Shown piece by piece: positions 1-11,318 of a stretch of DNA of 64,000 bases. Every line of letters starts with the position of its first letter. The stretch's first letter is position 1. The notes beneath the pieces are model-generated. The model ran no database searches, was not told where the DNA came from, and saw nothing but the letters and a program-made list of their open reading frames with translations. The DNA is from Adiantum capillus-veneris. Taxonomy: Eukaryota; Streptophyta; Polypodiopsida; Polypodiales; Pteridaceae. The DNA lies in the NCBI GenBank assembly GCA_014529385.2, contig CM043959.1, positions 53,639,253 to 53,703,252 of the forward strand. The letters are read 5' to 3'. The position numbers and the translations under genes are program-made.

Positions 1-1265
1 GGATCCTTGTACTATTTCACAAGCCCATGAATTCGACATGTCATCATCATCTATGTTGACCAACCAAAATTTCTTGCTTACCTCCTGGCTTCTCTTACGA
101 TTATGTCCTAAAGCACTAGGAGGATGATAAGGTACTATTTTAGCCAAAAAATTGATTACATCTGAAGCACAACTCAAAGTAGCACCATTAGGCTTGAGTT
201 GTTTATGTGCTAGTGCACTCTTTAGATTGCCTCCATCACCATCATGCTTGCCCTTGCCATGACCAGAGCCAAAGAAGTTCCATGTCATTTACACCTTTGT
301 TAGCTGGCAATATCACCCAACGAAATAGAAAGGCCTTGCTGCCTTGAATTGTGAAGCTGCACCATCATACCAAACATAGTGACTCTTAAATTTTAAACCT
401 TGACTCTTTAGCCATTGATTATGAAGTAGAAAGCAATGTTGGACAAACAAAGTATCGTGTTGCTTGTCATCCAGAATGTAGAAATGCATCTCCTTGAGTA
501 TGCCATTGTCTTTAGGGCTATGCATGTAAGTGATGTGAACCAAGATGGTGCATTGAGTTGTATGCCAGTGCATAGACTGTATTTCATTTTGCTCCTTGAA
601 TGAATAGTTCTCAGAAAAATCTACAACCGAGACAATTGTATTTGCAAAAAATTTCTTCAAACATCCCGTGTACTGATCCGCCTACCATTTGTATGTAAAA
701 TTGTGTTTAATAAATGTCCTTGTGAACACTGTAACCTTTTTCACTAAATCATTGATGGACAATTGCTTAAGCGACAAATTTTTTTGCCGCTTATGCTCAC
801 CCTCCCTATTTTTCACACTTGAATGTCCTCAAAAATTTGAGCAAGGACTGTCTTTGTTGTCTCCATCAATTCACGTGGGCAAAACTTGAGCTTTTTAACT
901 CGATACTTTTTGCAGTCACCCACAAGACAATTGCACTAGTGAAAAGGAGAGGTCCTCCTTCTTTGCACATACAAAACTTTGCCACAATTGAGTAATTTTA
1001 GACAAGAAACTCCTTCGGGCTTGACATTTGTCCTCAACCCCACCTGATTTGCATAGAACACAGTTGCATGTACATGATTTTCCATGAATGCAATCGCAAA
1101 TGATTGATTACATCTTTTAAATACATCAATTCTACACGATAAATACAACAACATGTGCTCCAACCATTAAGCTTTCGTACAAACCATGGTTTGAGCTTCT
1201 CAAAAGATCTCTGCCCTAACTAGATACGTGGGTTGGCCTCCTTAGTCTTTGATAAAGTACTCTAT
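1..1265 (-). pseudogene. C-terminal half of a decayed 'DGxxSQFK' family gene
   Basis: Read right to left, the minus strand encodes conserved blocks in order: FEKLKPWFVRKL followed by a CCC-rich segment (about 1110-1205), CNCLVGDCKKY (about 900-935), VDFSENYSFKEQNEIQS (about 570-630), WYDGAASQFKAARPFYF (about 318-372), WNFFGSGHGKGKHDGDGG (about 225-282), and then an open tail running off the window. The SQFK and SHGKG-like blocks lie in one frame but are separated by two stop codons (around 313 and 289). Further stops at 936 and near 800, plus at least one frameshift, make it a pseudogene. I recall such blocks from large families of uncharacterised, repetitive eukaryotic proteins; their function is unknown and transposon origin is only a possibility. 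The probable N-terminal half is at 10215-11113, beyond the retrotransposon insertion. Confidence 0.72.
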
Positions 1266-1624
1266 CTGCATTGGAAACAAGCTTATAAAGTCATGACACC
1301 GAAAAACTTGAGCTCCCACCTTATGTTATATAGTCCTCAGTAAGATAGTTTAGTAAAACCATACAACATTTTCATGCCACTTACTCTATTGTTGTGTAGT
1401 AAACATACTCTCCATGTATTGTCACACACAACACACAATTTCGAGTGCTCATAGCACATAGCTATATAGCACATATGCACTGTGAGCCATTTATTATTGT
1501 ACGATATAGCACCCAACATTGTCATAGCACGTAAGTTTCAATTATATAGTAGACCTTCATTTCACAGCACCAATGGTGAAACCAAATACCACATACACTT
1601 GGTCATGAACCCTGCCATGCTATC
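1266..1624. other. Non-coding flank left of RT1
   Basis: No convincing coding sequence. Together with 9765-10214 it forms the interval between the two halves of the decayed SQFK-family gene, so it may be an old intron or an earlier insertion. It is AT-rich, with several copies of a 'tatatagcac'-like word that also occurs right of RT1 (for example near 9940). Confidence 0.45.
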
Positions 1625-1629
1625 TACTC
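1625..1629. repeat. RT1 left target-site duplication (TACTC)
   Basis: TACTC directly before the 5' LTR is repeated at 9760-9764 directly after the 3' LTR, as expected for a gypsy integrase. Confidence 0.85.
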
Positions 1630-3192
1630 TTTCATAATAACTAATATCTAATTCTCCTAAATGATTTTCTCATGTTAAACTAATCATTTAATTAAGCTAG
1701 CAGACCGTCGGCCACAATAGGGATCCAAAGGAGGGAAAATAGGGATCCAAAAGGGGGACCATCTGCAAAAGAGCAATGTGCAACAATGGGCCTCTACCCT
1801 AAGGTTAAGCCCATTAAGACTTCCAAAATGCTAAGGTTCCAAAATTCAAAGGTTGTGTCCAAAGGTCAAAAGCCTAGGAAAATTGGATGCTTTGTGTGTG
1901 TCCCAAAAAGTCTTCATAATCCCTACATAGGAGGGGGCAAGCCCAAGAAGTAGGGGATGAGAGAGAAATACACACACACACACACTCACAAGCTTCCTTT
2001 ACACACAAGGGGAAAGAGGGACACATGTCAGCTGCCTAGCCCGAATGCCCACAAGGTGTACTCAAATCCTATTGGATGGCCATGGAGGTGGACCAACGAG
2101 AATTAGGCTAGAGTAAATCTAGTTTAATTAATTAAAAAAAACTTAATAAAAGAACCAATAAGAATTAAGCTCTCTAGAAGACTATTGGACAGTCTCCCAA
2201 GGGGTCCAATGAGCATTCAGCAGCCCAATGGCTTGCCTAATTCCTATTGGCCAGGAGGCAAAGGGGTCCAATGAGAGTTTAGTTGCATTTATTAATTACC
2301 TGAAGCTCTCACAAAAGGGGAAATGGGAACACGTGTCAGAAGGCTATCACTTATGCTCTTGAAATTCCATTGGCTAGGCCTAGGGAGGTCCAATAGGGTT
2401 GCAACATGAGCAATTAGCAAGAGGGGTCAACCAAGAGAGAGAGGGGGCTGATTTTTCAAAGGCATTATTGCACACACACACACACACACACACTAGTCCA
2501 TGTGTGGAGTAAGAAGACTCTCTCTCTCCTTCTCAAGATTTAATGGAAAGCTTATCACCTACTCCAAGCTTGTGAGAAGGGAGGCCTACACCAACAACTC
2601 TTGGCTTTGTGATGCAAATCCAACCAAGAGCCAAGCTTCAATGCATGCTCATCTCCTCTACCATGCTAATTACTTAACTAATCTATGCTAATATGAGTGA
2701 TTATGTGAGGAGATGTACATCTTTCTCGTAAGACTACTCCTTCTTCCTCTCAATCTACTCTCATACCCCGCTAGCTCTCACCATCTTCGAAGGTGTGTGA
2801 GGTCTTGGGTCTGAGACCGTGAGGGAATTGATGTTGTGTTTGATAAGTGTTTTGCTTAGTGCTTGAAGTTTCCATCTTCATTGCACTAGCTAGTCTTGAA
2901 GGAGCACAAAGAATTGTATTGTAAAATGTCTCTCTTGATGGGAGAAACCATAATACAAAGCCTTTTGGAGGGGGGACCGGATCCTTGCAAATCGGTCCTC
3001 AACTGTTGTCAATTGCTTAATTTCTCTCTTTTAAAGTAATGTTCATGCTATCTAACTAGGTGTTATACTTTTTGTTGCTCTCTCCACCCAAGCACTCTTG
3101 TTATTCTCATTAGGAATCTATTCTAATGAAATGCTCACTATGTTCATGTTATTTTCCGCTACACACAAGTTACTAGACCATTAAAAGTTACA
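1630..3192 (+). repeat. RT1 5' LTR
   Basis: 1563-bp long terminal repeat matching 8187-9759 closely over its length. It ends in CA two bases before the primer site. It contains CA dinucleotide runs (about 1970-1989 and 2469-2492). The small ORF near 2500-2690 lies in the LTR and recurs in the other copy, so it is not treated as a gene. Confidence 0.92.
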
Positions 3193-3193
3193 T

Positions 3194-3205
3194 TGGTATC
3201 AGAGC
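3194..3205 (+). other. RT1 primer-binding site (tRNA-iMet)
   Basis: TGGTATCAGAGC, complementary to the 3' end of plant initiator methionine tRNA, one base after the LTR end. It primes minus-strand cDNA synthesis. Confidence 0.92.
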
Positions 3206-3610
3206 ACAAGGTTTCTCTTTTCTTGCTCAAGAAGGGAGGTCCTCAAGCTAGCTATAAATGGTTGGTATTATTAATTGCATGTGAGTAAGCAGAATAGGGA
3301 TTTTATAGCCTTGCAGTGCACCTGCCTTTGTGCAGATAACGGGGCATCACCGTCGAGAGCGATGGTATTAATAGTGGAGTCCTACGGGGCTTGCCTATGG
3401 CTTAACCACTATTGAGCTATTTAGAAGCTTGACAGGAGCCGGTGCTGTTTTGGTGTTGAACAACGCTTTCTTCTATTCCATGCAATTAATGGCATTCGAT
3501 CCACGGGTACAATAGCTTGAGTGCTTTTTCTAAAGGGGTAAAGAGGAGTAGCAACTAGGGCTTGAAGTGCCAAAGTTCACCTAAAAAGTTTACACCTAAA
3601 AGTTGTTAAA
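3206..3610 (+). other. RT1 untranslated leader
   Basis: About 400 bases between the primer site and the first gag ATG. This is where the packaging and dimerisation signals of an LTR element would lie. No coding pattern was seen. Confidence 0.55.
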
Positions 3611-4640
3611 ATGACTGACAATAGTAAAGAGAGTGAAATTAATGTTGATAACTTTGATTTTGCTAATGAGCAGGCTACTAATGATGCCCCGATGCTTGTT
3701 AACTATCTTGTTTCTGACTTCAACAAGCCATGGGTAATCCATCCCTCCAAAGTGAAGTGCAACGGCAGCTTCGTGCTCATGGGATTCTCCAAGCTCCCCA
3801 CCATGACGAGAGAGCACCTAGGAAGCCTCCTTGCGAGACTTCCAAAAGAGGCCTCTCTCCGATTCGGGAAGAAGAAGAGGATCCATACGAAGGGCTCAAA
3901 AATTAGCTTCTTGAAGATGTATCTCCTTCCCAAAGGAGAATTCAAGAGCTTCCACCGAAGGACCGAGAAAGAAGTGAGTCTCCTGCCACCTCGATGGAGA
4001 TGGCTCCACAAAGACGGCGGGCTAAACGCTCTCCATCACCTCAAAAACGAAGAAGACCGTTGCACACTTCTCCACACCATACTTCAAAGAGGGATGACAA
4101 AAAGCAAGAGAAGAAAAAGGCGAGAAAGAGGACACCCTCTTCTTCATCTTCTTCATCCTCTTCCTCTTATGAAAGTGATGGTGCAGACAAAGAAGATCAA
4201 GGCAAGAAAAAGACAAGAACGAGGTCACCCTCAAAGCCACTGTCTTTAAAAAGTTGGATTTTGGAGAGAAAAAGCAACAATTTTGTGCGGGCTTAGCTGA
4301 AGAAATGGCAGAGTATGTCAACTCCCAAAGGGCACGCACCATGTCGGTGGTTATACATCATACTATGGTGGCTTCTTGAATCAATTTTCAAGCAAGGGCT
4401 AAGAGAAATTCTAAGCCCACGGAAAACAAGGGTTCCAATGAGCGTAAGGGGAAGGACAATGTCCAAAAGTCTCCTAAGGGCAATTCCAACAAAGCTAAGG
4501 AGAAGGGAGTTTACAAAGGCAAAAACAAAATCTCTCCTGAAGAGCTTGAGCGTTATCGCAAGGATAACCGCTGTTTCAAGTGCGGCGAGCAAGGGCATGC
4601 GTACCACGCTTGTCCCCAAAAGAACACCCGCCATGAACCT
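3611..4640 (+). pseudogene. RT1 gag (broken)
   Basis: Capsid/nucleocapsid precursor. An acidic N-terminus begins at ATG 3611 and is open to about 3990 in one frame. A basic Ser/Arg-rich stretch with a ten-serine run follows in a second frame (3994-4296). A zinc knuckle, CFKCGEQGHAYHAC (CX2CX4HX4C, 4572-4613), lies in the third frame. The frame changes show at least two frameshifts. The Ser-rich, KR-rich hinge resembles that of RT6 gag. The knuckle identifies the nucleocapsid; the capsid part is assigned by position only. Confidence 0.75.
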
Positions 4641-4652
4641 CCTAGAGCTACC

Positions 4653-4877
4653 TTGGTCGAAATCCAAGAGGAGGAAACTCACCACAAAGGATCTCCTCTA
4701 TGCCATGCTTGGGAAAAGGTAAGAGAACATGATGCTTTTATTCTCTTTGACCCTGGTTCTACTCACAATTTCATACCCTCAGAGTTGGCCACCAAGCTAG
4801 GCATACAAGCTTACGAGATGGGAGATGTCCTACCCGCAAATGGTGCTTTCAAGGGGCAAGCGCTCACAAGGAATTAG
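4653..4877 (+). pseudogene. RT1 aspartic protease fragment
   Basis: Contains the active-site region FILFDPGSTHNFI, the D-[TS]-G-type motif of retroelement proteases with P replacing T (DPGS), as in the other gypsy copies here. It lies in the zinc-knuckle frame and ends at a stop; the reading frame then shifts before RT. The normal role is cleavage of the Gag-Pol polyprotein. Confidence 0.75.
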
Positions 4878-5830
4878 AGTTATCCAATTTTCTCAAGGGG
4901 TTTCAAGATGTTTTTATTGACGACATCGCTTGTGAGCTACCTCCTAAATGAGGCAATGATGACCATGCAATTGAACTTCTTCAAGGAAGTTCGCCGACTA
5001 ATAAACCTTCTTATAGAGTTTCTCAAGCTCAACAAGAGGAGATTATGCGGCAAGTGCATGAGTTAGTTGAGAGGGGCATGGTTAGGCCTAGCTCATCTCC
5101 ATTTTGTTCTTCTGTGCTATTAGTGCAAAAGAAAGACGACACATATCGTATGTGTGTCGACTATAGAGCACTAAATAGGATCACTATCACGAATAGGTCT
5201 CCCGTTCCACAGGTAGAAGACATATTTCATAAGCTACAAGGGTCCACCTACTTCAGTAGGATTGACCCAAAAAGTGGCTATTATCAAATAAGGATAGTTG
5301 ATCAAGACATTGTAAAGACCGCATTTCGCACTACGTTTGGTCTTTACAAATACATTGTCATGCTTTTTGGCTTGACCAATGCACCAGCCACATTCAACTG
5401 CTTGATGGAGAAGCTATTCAGGCCTCACCGAACCTTTACTGGAGTGTTCTTTGATGATATCATCATCTACTCTAATTCATTAGACGAACACAAGCAACAC
5501 CTCCAGGTAATATTTAAAGTTCTAAGAGAGAATAAACTTTATGTTAATTGAAAGAAAAGTGAATTTTTCTTACAAGAGATTCAGTATTTAGGTCACATTA
5601 TCTCTCAAGATGGCATCCAAATGGATCCATCAAAATTAGAGGTAATAAAAGGATGGCCTAAACCAAGGAATCTTCATGAACTAAGAAGCTTTATAGGTAT
5701 GTGTGCATATTATAGACGCTTCATAGAAGAGTTCTCACTAATAGCAGGACCATTACATGACCTAACAAAGAAAAACGTTAGGTACACATGGTATGCCAAG
5801 GAGAACAATGCTTTCAAAAAGCTTAAAGAA
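4878..5830 (+). pseudogene. RT1 reverse transcriptase (two in-frame stops)
   Basis: Gypsy RT blocks in order: ELPP and DHAIEL before the domain, VDYRALNRIT (about 5154), the GYYQIRI block (about 5275), FGLTNAPATFN (about 5368) and the active site FFDDIIIYS (about 5450-5476). A stop near 4947 and another at 5549-5551, just before KKSEFF, interrupt one otherwise continuous frame. The FFDD tetrad keeps both catalytic aspartates. Confidence 0.85.
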
Positions 5831-6079
5831 AAGCTTATCTCTCAACTTGTGCTTACACTACCGGATCTCTCAAAGCCATTTGAGGTCCAATGTGATGCTC
5901 GTGGTGATTGCCTTGGAGCCGTTTTGCTCCAAGAAGGGCACGCAATAGCCTATGAAAGCTTATCTCTCAACTTGTGCTTACACTACCGGATCTCTCAAAG
6001 CCATTTGAGGTCCAATGTGATGCTCGTGGTGATTGCCTTGGAGCCGTTTTGCTCTAAGAAGGGCACCCAATAGCCTATG
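5830..6079 (+). repeat. 125-bp tandem duplication in RT1 RNase H
   Basis: Two adjacent copies differ at only a few positions (for example CTCC/CTCT in the glutamine codon and GCAC/CCAC). The short word AAAG is shared at the junctions, suggesting replication slippage or microhomology-mediated duplication. Confidence 0.9.
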
Positions 6080-6360
6080 AAAGTTGAAGGCTCGACCCTG
6101 TTGAGCAAGCTCTAGGCATATATGAAAAGGAACTCCTCGCAATTCTACATGCCTTAGACTCATGGAAGCACTATTTATTGGGGAGTCCTTTCATTCTGCG
6201 AATGGATCACCAAAGTCTTAAGTACTTCATGACGCAAACCAAGCTCTCCGACAAACAAATGAGGTGGGAAAATTTCCTTTCTCAATTTCATTTTCATATT
6301 GCTCACATTGCTGACAAGCATAATCAAGTAGCCGATGCACTCTCAAGAAGGACGAGAGTG
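5830..6360 (+). pseudogene. RT1 RNase H, disrupted by tandem duplication
   Basis: RNase H begins at the CDARGDCLGAVL block (about 5892) and continues after a duplicated segment with the MDHQSLKYF and HNQVADALSRR blocks (6178-6350). The 125-bp duplication (5830-5954 repeated at 5955-6079) copies the first catalytic-Asp region and shifts the frame by two. Removing one copy would put RT and the rest of RNase H back in one frame. Confidence 0.85.
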
Positions 6361-7394
6361 AATGCGGTTTACATAGCAACTCACAATGATCTATCTTCTA
6401 TGATAGATGAGTATGCTCTTGATCCCGATTTTAGAGATGTGATTTCAGCCCTTGCACTAGGGAAGAAAGAGGAACCATTTATTTTACAAGATGGTTATCT
6501 TCTCTATGGCAGTAGACTATGTGTTACTAACTCACTCCATGAGAAAGTAATGTATGAATCTCATGCTCCTCTTTATGCGGGGCATAGAGGGATTTAGTCT
6601 ACCCTAAAGGGGATTGAAACATAATTCTATTGGCCTACCATGAAAGCAAACTTACAAGAGTATGTTTCTAAATGTGTGGTATGCCAAAAGACGAAGTTCG
6701 ATAGAGGGAAGGAACTTGGATTGCTTCAACCTTTGCCAATCCCTAATTCACCATGGGAGAGCATATCCATGGATTTTATCTTTGGATTGCCTAAGTCTAT
6801 CCATGGGAACATGGGAATATGGACGATAGTAGACAGGTTCAATAAACAAGCTCATTTTATACCTGTCAAAAAGACTATCAAAGCCCATCAAATGGCAACC
6901 CTCTTCATTTCACAAATCTTCAAGTACCATGGCTTGCCAATGTCCATAGTGTCGTATAGAGATCCTAGAATGACCACTAATATCTGGAAGGATCTCTTTG
7001 AGAATTTAGGAACAAGGCTAAATTTCTTGGCCTATCACCTGCAAACGTAAAAAGTGAAATAGCTAACCTAACAATTCTCGATCTACTAAAATCCTATGTA
7101 ACGGAAGTAAATCAAAGATCCCAATGGGAGAAGTACTTACCCTTAGTGGAGTATGCCTACAATAATACTGTACATACTTCCACGGGAAAAGCACCTTTCG
7201 AGGTATTTGAGGGAAGATCAAAAAGTCCCTTGCTACTTAAGGTACATGGGAAGATCTTCGCTGCAGATGAGTATAGCCGAGACCTACAAGAATCTTTTCA
7301 AAAGATTAAGGATGCTATCTCTATCTCACAGCAGAGGCAAAAGGCTGCTGCTGACAAGCACAGAAGAGCCCAAGCCTTTAAAGAAAATGATTAG
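6361..7394 (+). pseudogene. RT1 integrase (broken)
   Basis: H2C2 zinc finger (H..GHRG..CVVCQK, about 6562-6690), then the catalytic core with SMDFIFGLPKS and IVDRFNKQAHF (about 6765-6850), an SYRDPRMTT block where SDRDPRFTS is usual, and VEYAYNNTVHTSTGKAPFE (7147-7203). Stops fall at 6595-6597, about 6621, 7048-7050 and just beyond. The segment that should hold the third catalytic acidic residue lies in the stop-containing stretch near 7040-7070. Confidence 0.82.
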
Positions 7395-7833
7395 TTTTCC
7401 CAAGGCTCGATTAAGGCACACGACGGGCAAGAATCCTACGGGACACCAAAAGTACTATGCTAAGTTAGCAAAAAGGTACTATGGTCCCTTCCAGATTCTT
7501 AGGCCAATCAATGAAATGGCCTATCAACTCATGTTGCCCAGCCATTGGTTCATACACAATGCTTTCCATGTGAGCCTACTAAAGCCTTACAAAGGAGAGC
7601 CATCTCAAGAACCAACTATTGAAGATCCACCGGAGATCGAGGACCAAGAAGAGGTGCTGCAGCCCGAGTCCATTCTCGGACATAAAGACAAGGTACTAAG
7701 AGGCGGTAAGACTATCCGACTATATCTTATTAAGGTTAAGAATTATCCTTTTGAAGATGCTAGATGGATGCAAGACATACAATTAAAGGATAACCTAAAC
7801 CTTGTCAATGATTACAATGCTTCCCAAGAGTAA
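7395..7833 (+). pseudogene. RT1 integrase C-terminus with chromodomain-like tail
   Basis: Open in the frame shifted relative to the integrase core. It carries YYGPFQILRPINEMAYQL and HNAFHVSLLKPYKG (the usual post-core module). It ends in a degenerate chromodomain-like segment with YLIKVKNYPFEDARWM (about 7720-7770), which resembles the LVKWKGYP..A.WE motif. Chromodomains of this class direct integration to heterochromatin. The stop is at 7831-7833. Confidence 0.78.
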
Positions 7834-8186
7834 GCAAATGTACAAATGTTAAAAATGAACAAAGTTTTTGTCATATAAGACTCTCTTTTTCTTTATTGTG
7901 CAAAAAAATGAAGTAGGATGCATGCTTAGATCAAGTTTGTGGAGACGACGTCTCCCGAACACCAACTAGAGCTTGTCACTCTACTATGGAAGATTGATAG
8001 GACTAATGTGCATACATGCTTGCGGAAGCTTAGGCTCTCAAGCGCCAAACGAATTAGTCATCCATTCTGGAACGATGTCGTAGGGTAACATAGGGATCCT
8101 CTACCCGCCAGGAAAAGGACCAATGAATATGCTTTATCTTCTCTATCCCATAGTCGAGGATGACTATGATTTCAAGAGAGAGGTAA
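7834..8186 (+). other. RT1 3' untranslated region and polypurine tract
   Basis: No ORF of note. The last bases before the 3' LTR are purine-rich (aagagagaggtaa, about 8174-8186), fitting a polypurine tract that primes plus-strand synthesis. Confidence 0.6.
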
Positions 8187-9759
8187 TGTCATAATAACTA
8201 ATATATAATTCTCCTAAATGATTTTCCCACGTTAAACTGATCATTTAATATGGGGAAGTGCAAGGGGAGAAAAAACTAGAATATTGGTTAAGCTGGCAGA
8301 CCGGCCATAGTAGGGATCCAAAGGAGGGAAAATAGGGATTTAAAAGGGGGGCCGTCTGCAAAAGAGCAATGCACAACAATGGGCTTAAAAGACCCTAAGG
8401 TTCAGCCCATTAAGACTTACAAAATGCTAAGGTTCCAAAATTCAAAAGCCTAGGAAAATTGGATGCTTTGTGTGTGTCCCAAAAAGTCTTCATAATCCCT
8501 ACATAGGAGGGGGCGAGCCCAAGAAGTAGGGGATGAGAGAGAAATACACACACACACACACTCACAAGCTTCCTTTACACACAAGGGGAAAGAGGGACAC
8601 ATGTCAGCTCCCTAGCCCAGATGCCCACAAGGTGTACTCAAATCCTATTGGATGGCCATGGAGGTGGACCGATGAGAATTAGGCTCGATTAAATCTAGTT
8701 TAATTAATTAAAAAAAACTTAATAAAAGAACCAATAAGAATTAAGCTCTTTAGAAGACTATTGGACAGTCTCCCAAGGGGTCCAATGAGCATTCAACAGC
8801 CCAATGGCTTGCCTGATTCCTATTGGCCAGGAGGCAAAGGGGTCCAATGACCTCGTTTAGTTGCATTTATTAATTACCTAAAGCTCTCACAAAAGGGGAA
8901 AGGGGGACACATGTCAGAAGGCTATCACTTATGCTCTTGAAATTCCATTGGCTAAGCCTGGGATGTCCAATAGGGTTGCAACATGAGCAATTAGCAAGAG
9001 GGGTCGACCGAGAGAGAGAGAGGGGGCTGATTTTTCAAAGGCATTATTGCACACACACACACGCGCGCTAGTCCATGTGTGGAGTAAGAAGACTCTCTCT
9101 CTCCTTCTCAAGCTTTAATGGAAAGCTTATCACCTACTCCAAGATTGTGAGAAGGGAGGCCTACACCAACAACTCTTCGCTTTGTGATGCAAATCCAACC
9201 AAGAGCCAAGCTTCAATGCATGCTCATCTCCTCTACCATGCTATTTACTAAGCTAAGCTATGCTAATATGAGTGATTATGTGAGGAGATGTACATCTTTT
9301 TCGTAAGACTATTCCTTCTGCCGTTCAATCTACTCTCATACCCCGCTAGCTCTCACCATCTTCGAAGGTGTGTGAGGTCTTGGGTCTGAGACCGTGAGGG
9401 AATTGATGTTGTGTTTTTCTTAGTGCTTGAAGTTTCCATCTTCATTGCACTAGCTAGTCTCGAAGGAACACAAAGAATTGTATTGTAAAATGTCTCTCTT
9501 GATGGGAGAAACCATACTACAAAGCCTTTTGGAGGGGGGACCGGCTCCATGCAAATCCGGTCCTCAACTGTTGTCAATTGCTTAATTTCTCTCTCTTTTG
9601 AAGTATTGTTCATGCTATCTAACTAGGTATTATACATTTTGTTGCTCTCTCCACCCAAGCACTCTTGTTATTCTCATTAGGAATCTATTCTAATGAAATG
9701 CTCACTATGTTCATGCTATTTTTCGCTACACACAAGTTACTAGACCATTAAAAGTTAGA
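8187..9759 (+). repeat. RT1 3' LTR
   Basis: 1573-bp copy of 1630-3192, starting TGTCATAATAAC and ending GA where the 5' LTR ends CA. Scattered substitutions and small indels (for example the CA run near 9050) show that the element is not brand new. Confidence 0.92.
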
Positions 9760-9764
9760 TACTC

Positions 9765-10214
9765 CGATAAATGGCACAACCACATTTTGGTTGTGGACAC
9801 TAGTGCTATCATAGCTTGCTGGATTCATAGATTCTACCCTCCACCAATGTAGCGCCACAGGTGAAATGGAATTGTTTTCCTTGCTATTCTCCTTTATACA
9901 GAACGCAAAGTTTTTCCAAAACAAAACACTTTGTGCTATATAGCATACAATAGTTCAAACAATACATCTAGATTATTGTAATAACAGACAAGCACAATAA
10001 GCTATGTAGCTTACAATTTGTAATAGGATGTAATAGTTGGGGTGTGGAAGTAGATAGTTTATGATATGATGAAATATTTGGGGTGTGGAGGTAGATAGAA
10101 ATATGCTTGCGATAAAGCACTAGTCCTAGTAGCTCGTTATGAAAATGATGTCTATTGTATGTAGCATGTGCTTCTTGCATTACAAGCATGGTCTAATAGC
10201 TAAAGGATAGATTC
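9765..10214. other. Non-coding flank right of RT1
   Basis: AT-rich and without a recognisable gene. The words 'ggggtgtggaRgtagatag' occur twice (about 10038-10056 and 10080-10098) as a short local repeat. With 1266-1624 it would form one interval if RT1 were absent. Confidence 0.45.
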
Positions 10215-11113
10215 TACACACAACCAGAGATCATATCTGAGAATCATCAAGGAAATGCACTGGATGCTCAATATAGTGCTTGTAGCCTAACCTCCATCGG
10301 ATAATGTCCTTCTTGTTGGAGAGACTTGGGTATGCTCCATCCAAAATTGAATTGCAATCTCCTTCACCTTGGAGGATAGCCTTTTACAGGCAACCTTCCT
10401 TTTACTTGAGTACAATGGCAACATGTGCATCCTCCTTCGTCAACTTCTCTCTGAGCCATATCAGGATACATGTTTCATGGATAAATGTAGACTTTGATAC
10501 TTGAAGAAGACTTATTTCCTTGCCGGTCATTTCATCGACATTCTTTAGACCATTCACAAGCATGGTTAGAGTGCCTCGCTTCAAAAACCGTTCATCACTC
10601 CTTTTGGGATTTTTGCAACTGGAGGGAGAATCTCAAAGCGTTTGCAAGGTTGATGAAATGGTCACATGTCCTCTTTGTGTACTCCTCAATACTCTAGTCA
10701 CCTAGCACTGCCTGCATTATAGCCGTCTGATCCTCCTTGTCATAACCACTTAACCTCCTCAAAATGTATTGAACAATTCGATTAGCAGTTTCCTTCTTGC
10801 TTGCTCGAAGGTTTGCATCTTGAAGATCAACAATTTGCACTCGTTTTTGTGCACAACGTCTTCTTTGGTACTCTTGTTTGACTACACATTCATCCTTCCT
10901 CACCAATAAGTCTTCATGTTCATCAAGGAAATCCTTTCGTTTATGTTCACAAGAGCAACCTTCATCCATTGATGTCGGCATGAATGGAAGTGGAGACATA
11001 TGACCAGCCGGTGCCAAGCACTCTAAAATTTGCACCGAAATCAATACCTCTCCAAAGACATCCTTGATGTTTCCATCTCCACAAGGAGAATTTTGGTTCA
11101 GGCTTCTTTCCAA
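10215..11113 (-). pseudogene. Probable N-terminal half of the decayed 'DGxxSQFK' family gene
   Basis: An intact 139-codon stretch (11113 to 10694) ends in a stop and is followed by blocks in other frames. One is SNKKDIIRWRLGYKHYIEHP followed by HFLDDSQI (about 10220-10310), which I associate from memory with the region upstream of the LKPWFVRK block in this family. Orientation and order fit the C-terminal half at 1-1265. The link is an inference: no single frame crosses the gap. No catalytic domain is recognised. Confidence 0.5.
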
Positions 11114-11180
11114 AAATTATCCCATTAAAGAATAACATGCTCAAAAAACATCAAGTCTAACCAGCCGCATTCTATCAAAA

Positions 11181-11272
<92 letters not shown>
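11181..11272. repeat. Compound microsatellite (TG)10(AG)36
   Basis: Uninterrupted TG dinucleotides (11181-11200) pass directly into AG dinucleotides (11201-11272). It separates the SQFK-family pseudogene from the copia gag relic. Confidence 0.97.
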
Positions 11273-11275
<3 letters not shown>

Positions 11276-11318
11276 TTGTGCACGCTCTGTGGATCCATTT
11301 TCTTGCTTCAATTACATG

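Larger units (their letters stand above)
1630..9759 (+). mobile_element. RT1: full-length Ty3/gypsy (chromovirus-like) LTR retrotransposon
   Basis: A structurally complete 8.13-kb element. LTRs are at 1630-3192 and 8187-9759, with matching 5-bp target duplications TACTC at 1625-1629 and 9760-9764. A primer site for initiator Met-tRNA is at 3194-3205. Between the LTRs come gag with a zinc knuckle, protease, RT, RNase H, integrase and a chromodomain-like tail, the domain order of Ty3/gypsy. The coding region has several stops and frameshifts, including a 125-bp tandem duplication, so it cannot be autonomous now. It inserted into the interval separating the two halves of the SQFK-family pseudogene. 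The 5' LTR begins TT rather than TG, a point change relative to the 3' LTR. Confidence 0.93.

Noticed and set aside
2500..2691. 63-codon ORF in the RT1 5' LTR as a gene
   Set aside because: It lies wholly in the LTR, has no domain, and is not kept as an equal frame in the 3' LTR copy.
3194..3205. Part of a tRNA gene
   Set aside because: Only the 12-base primer complement is present; no cloverleaf sequence surrounds this or the other primer sites.
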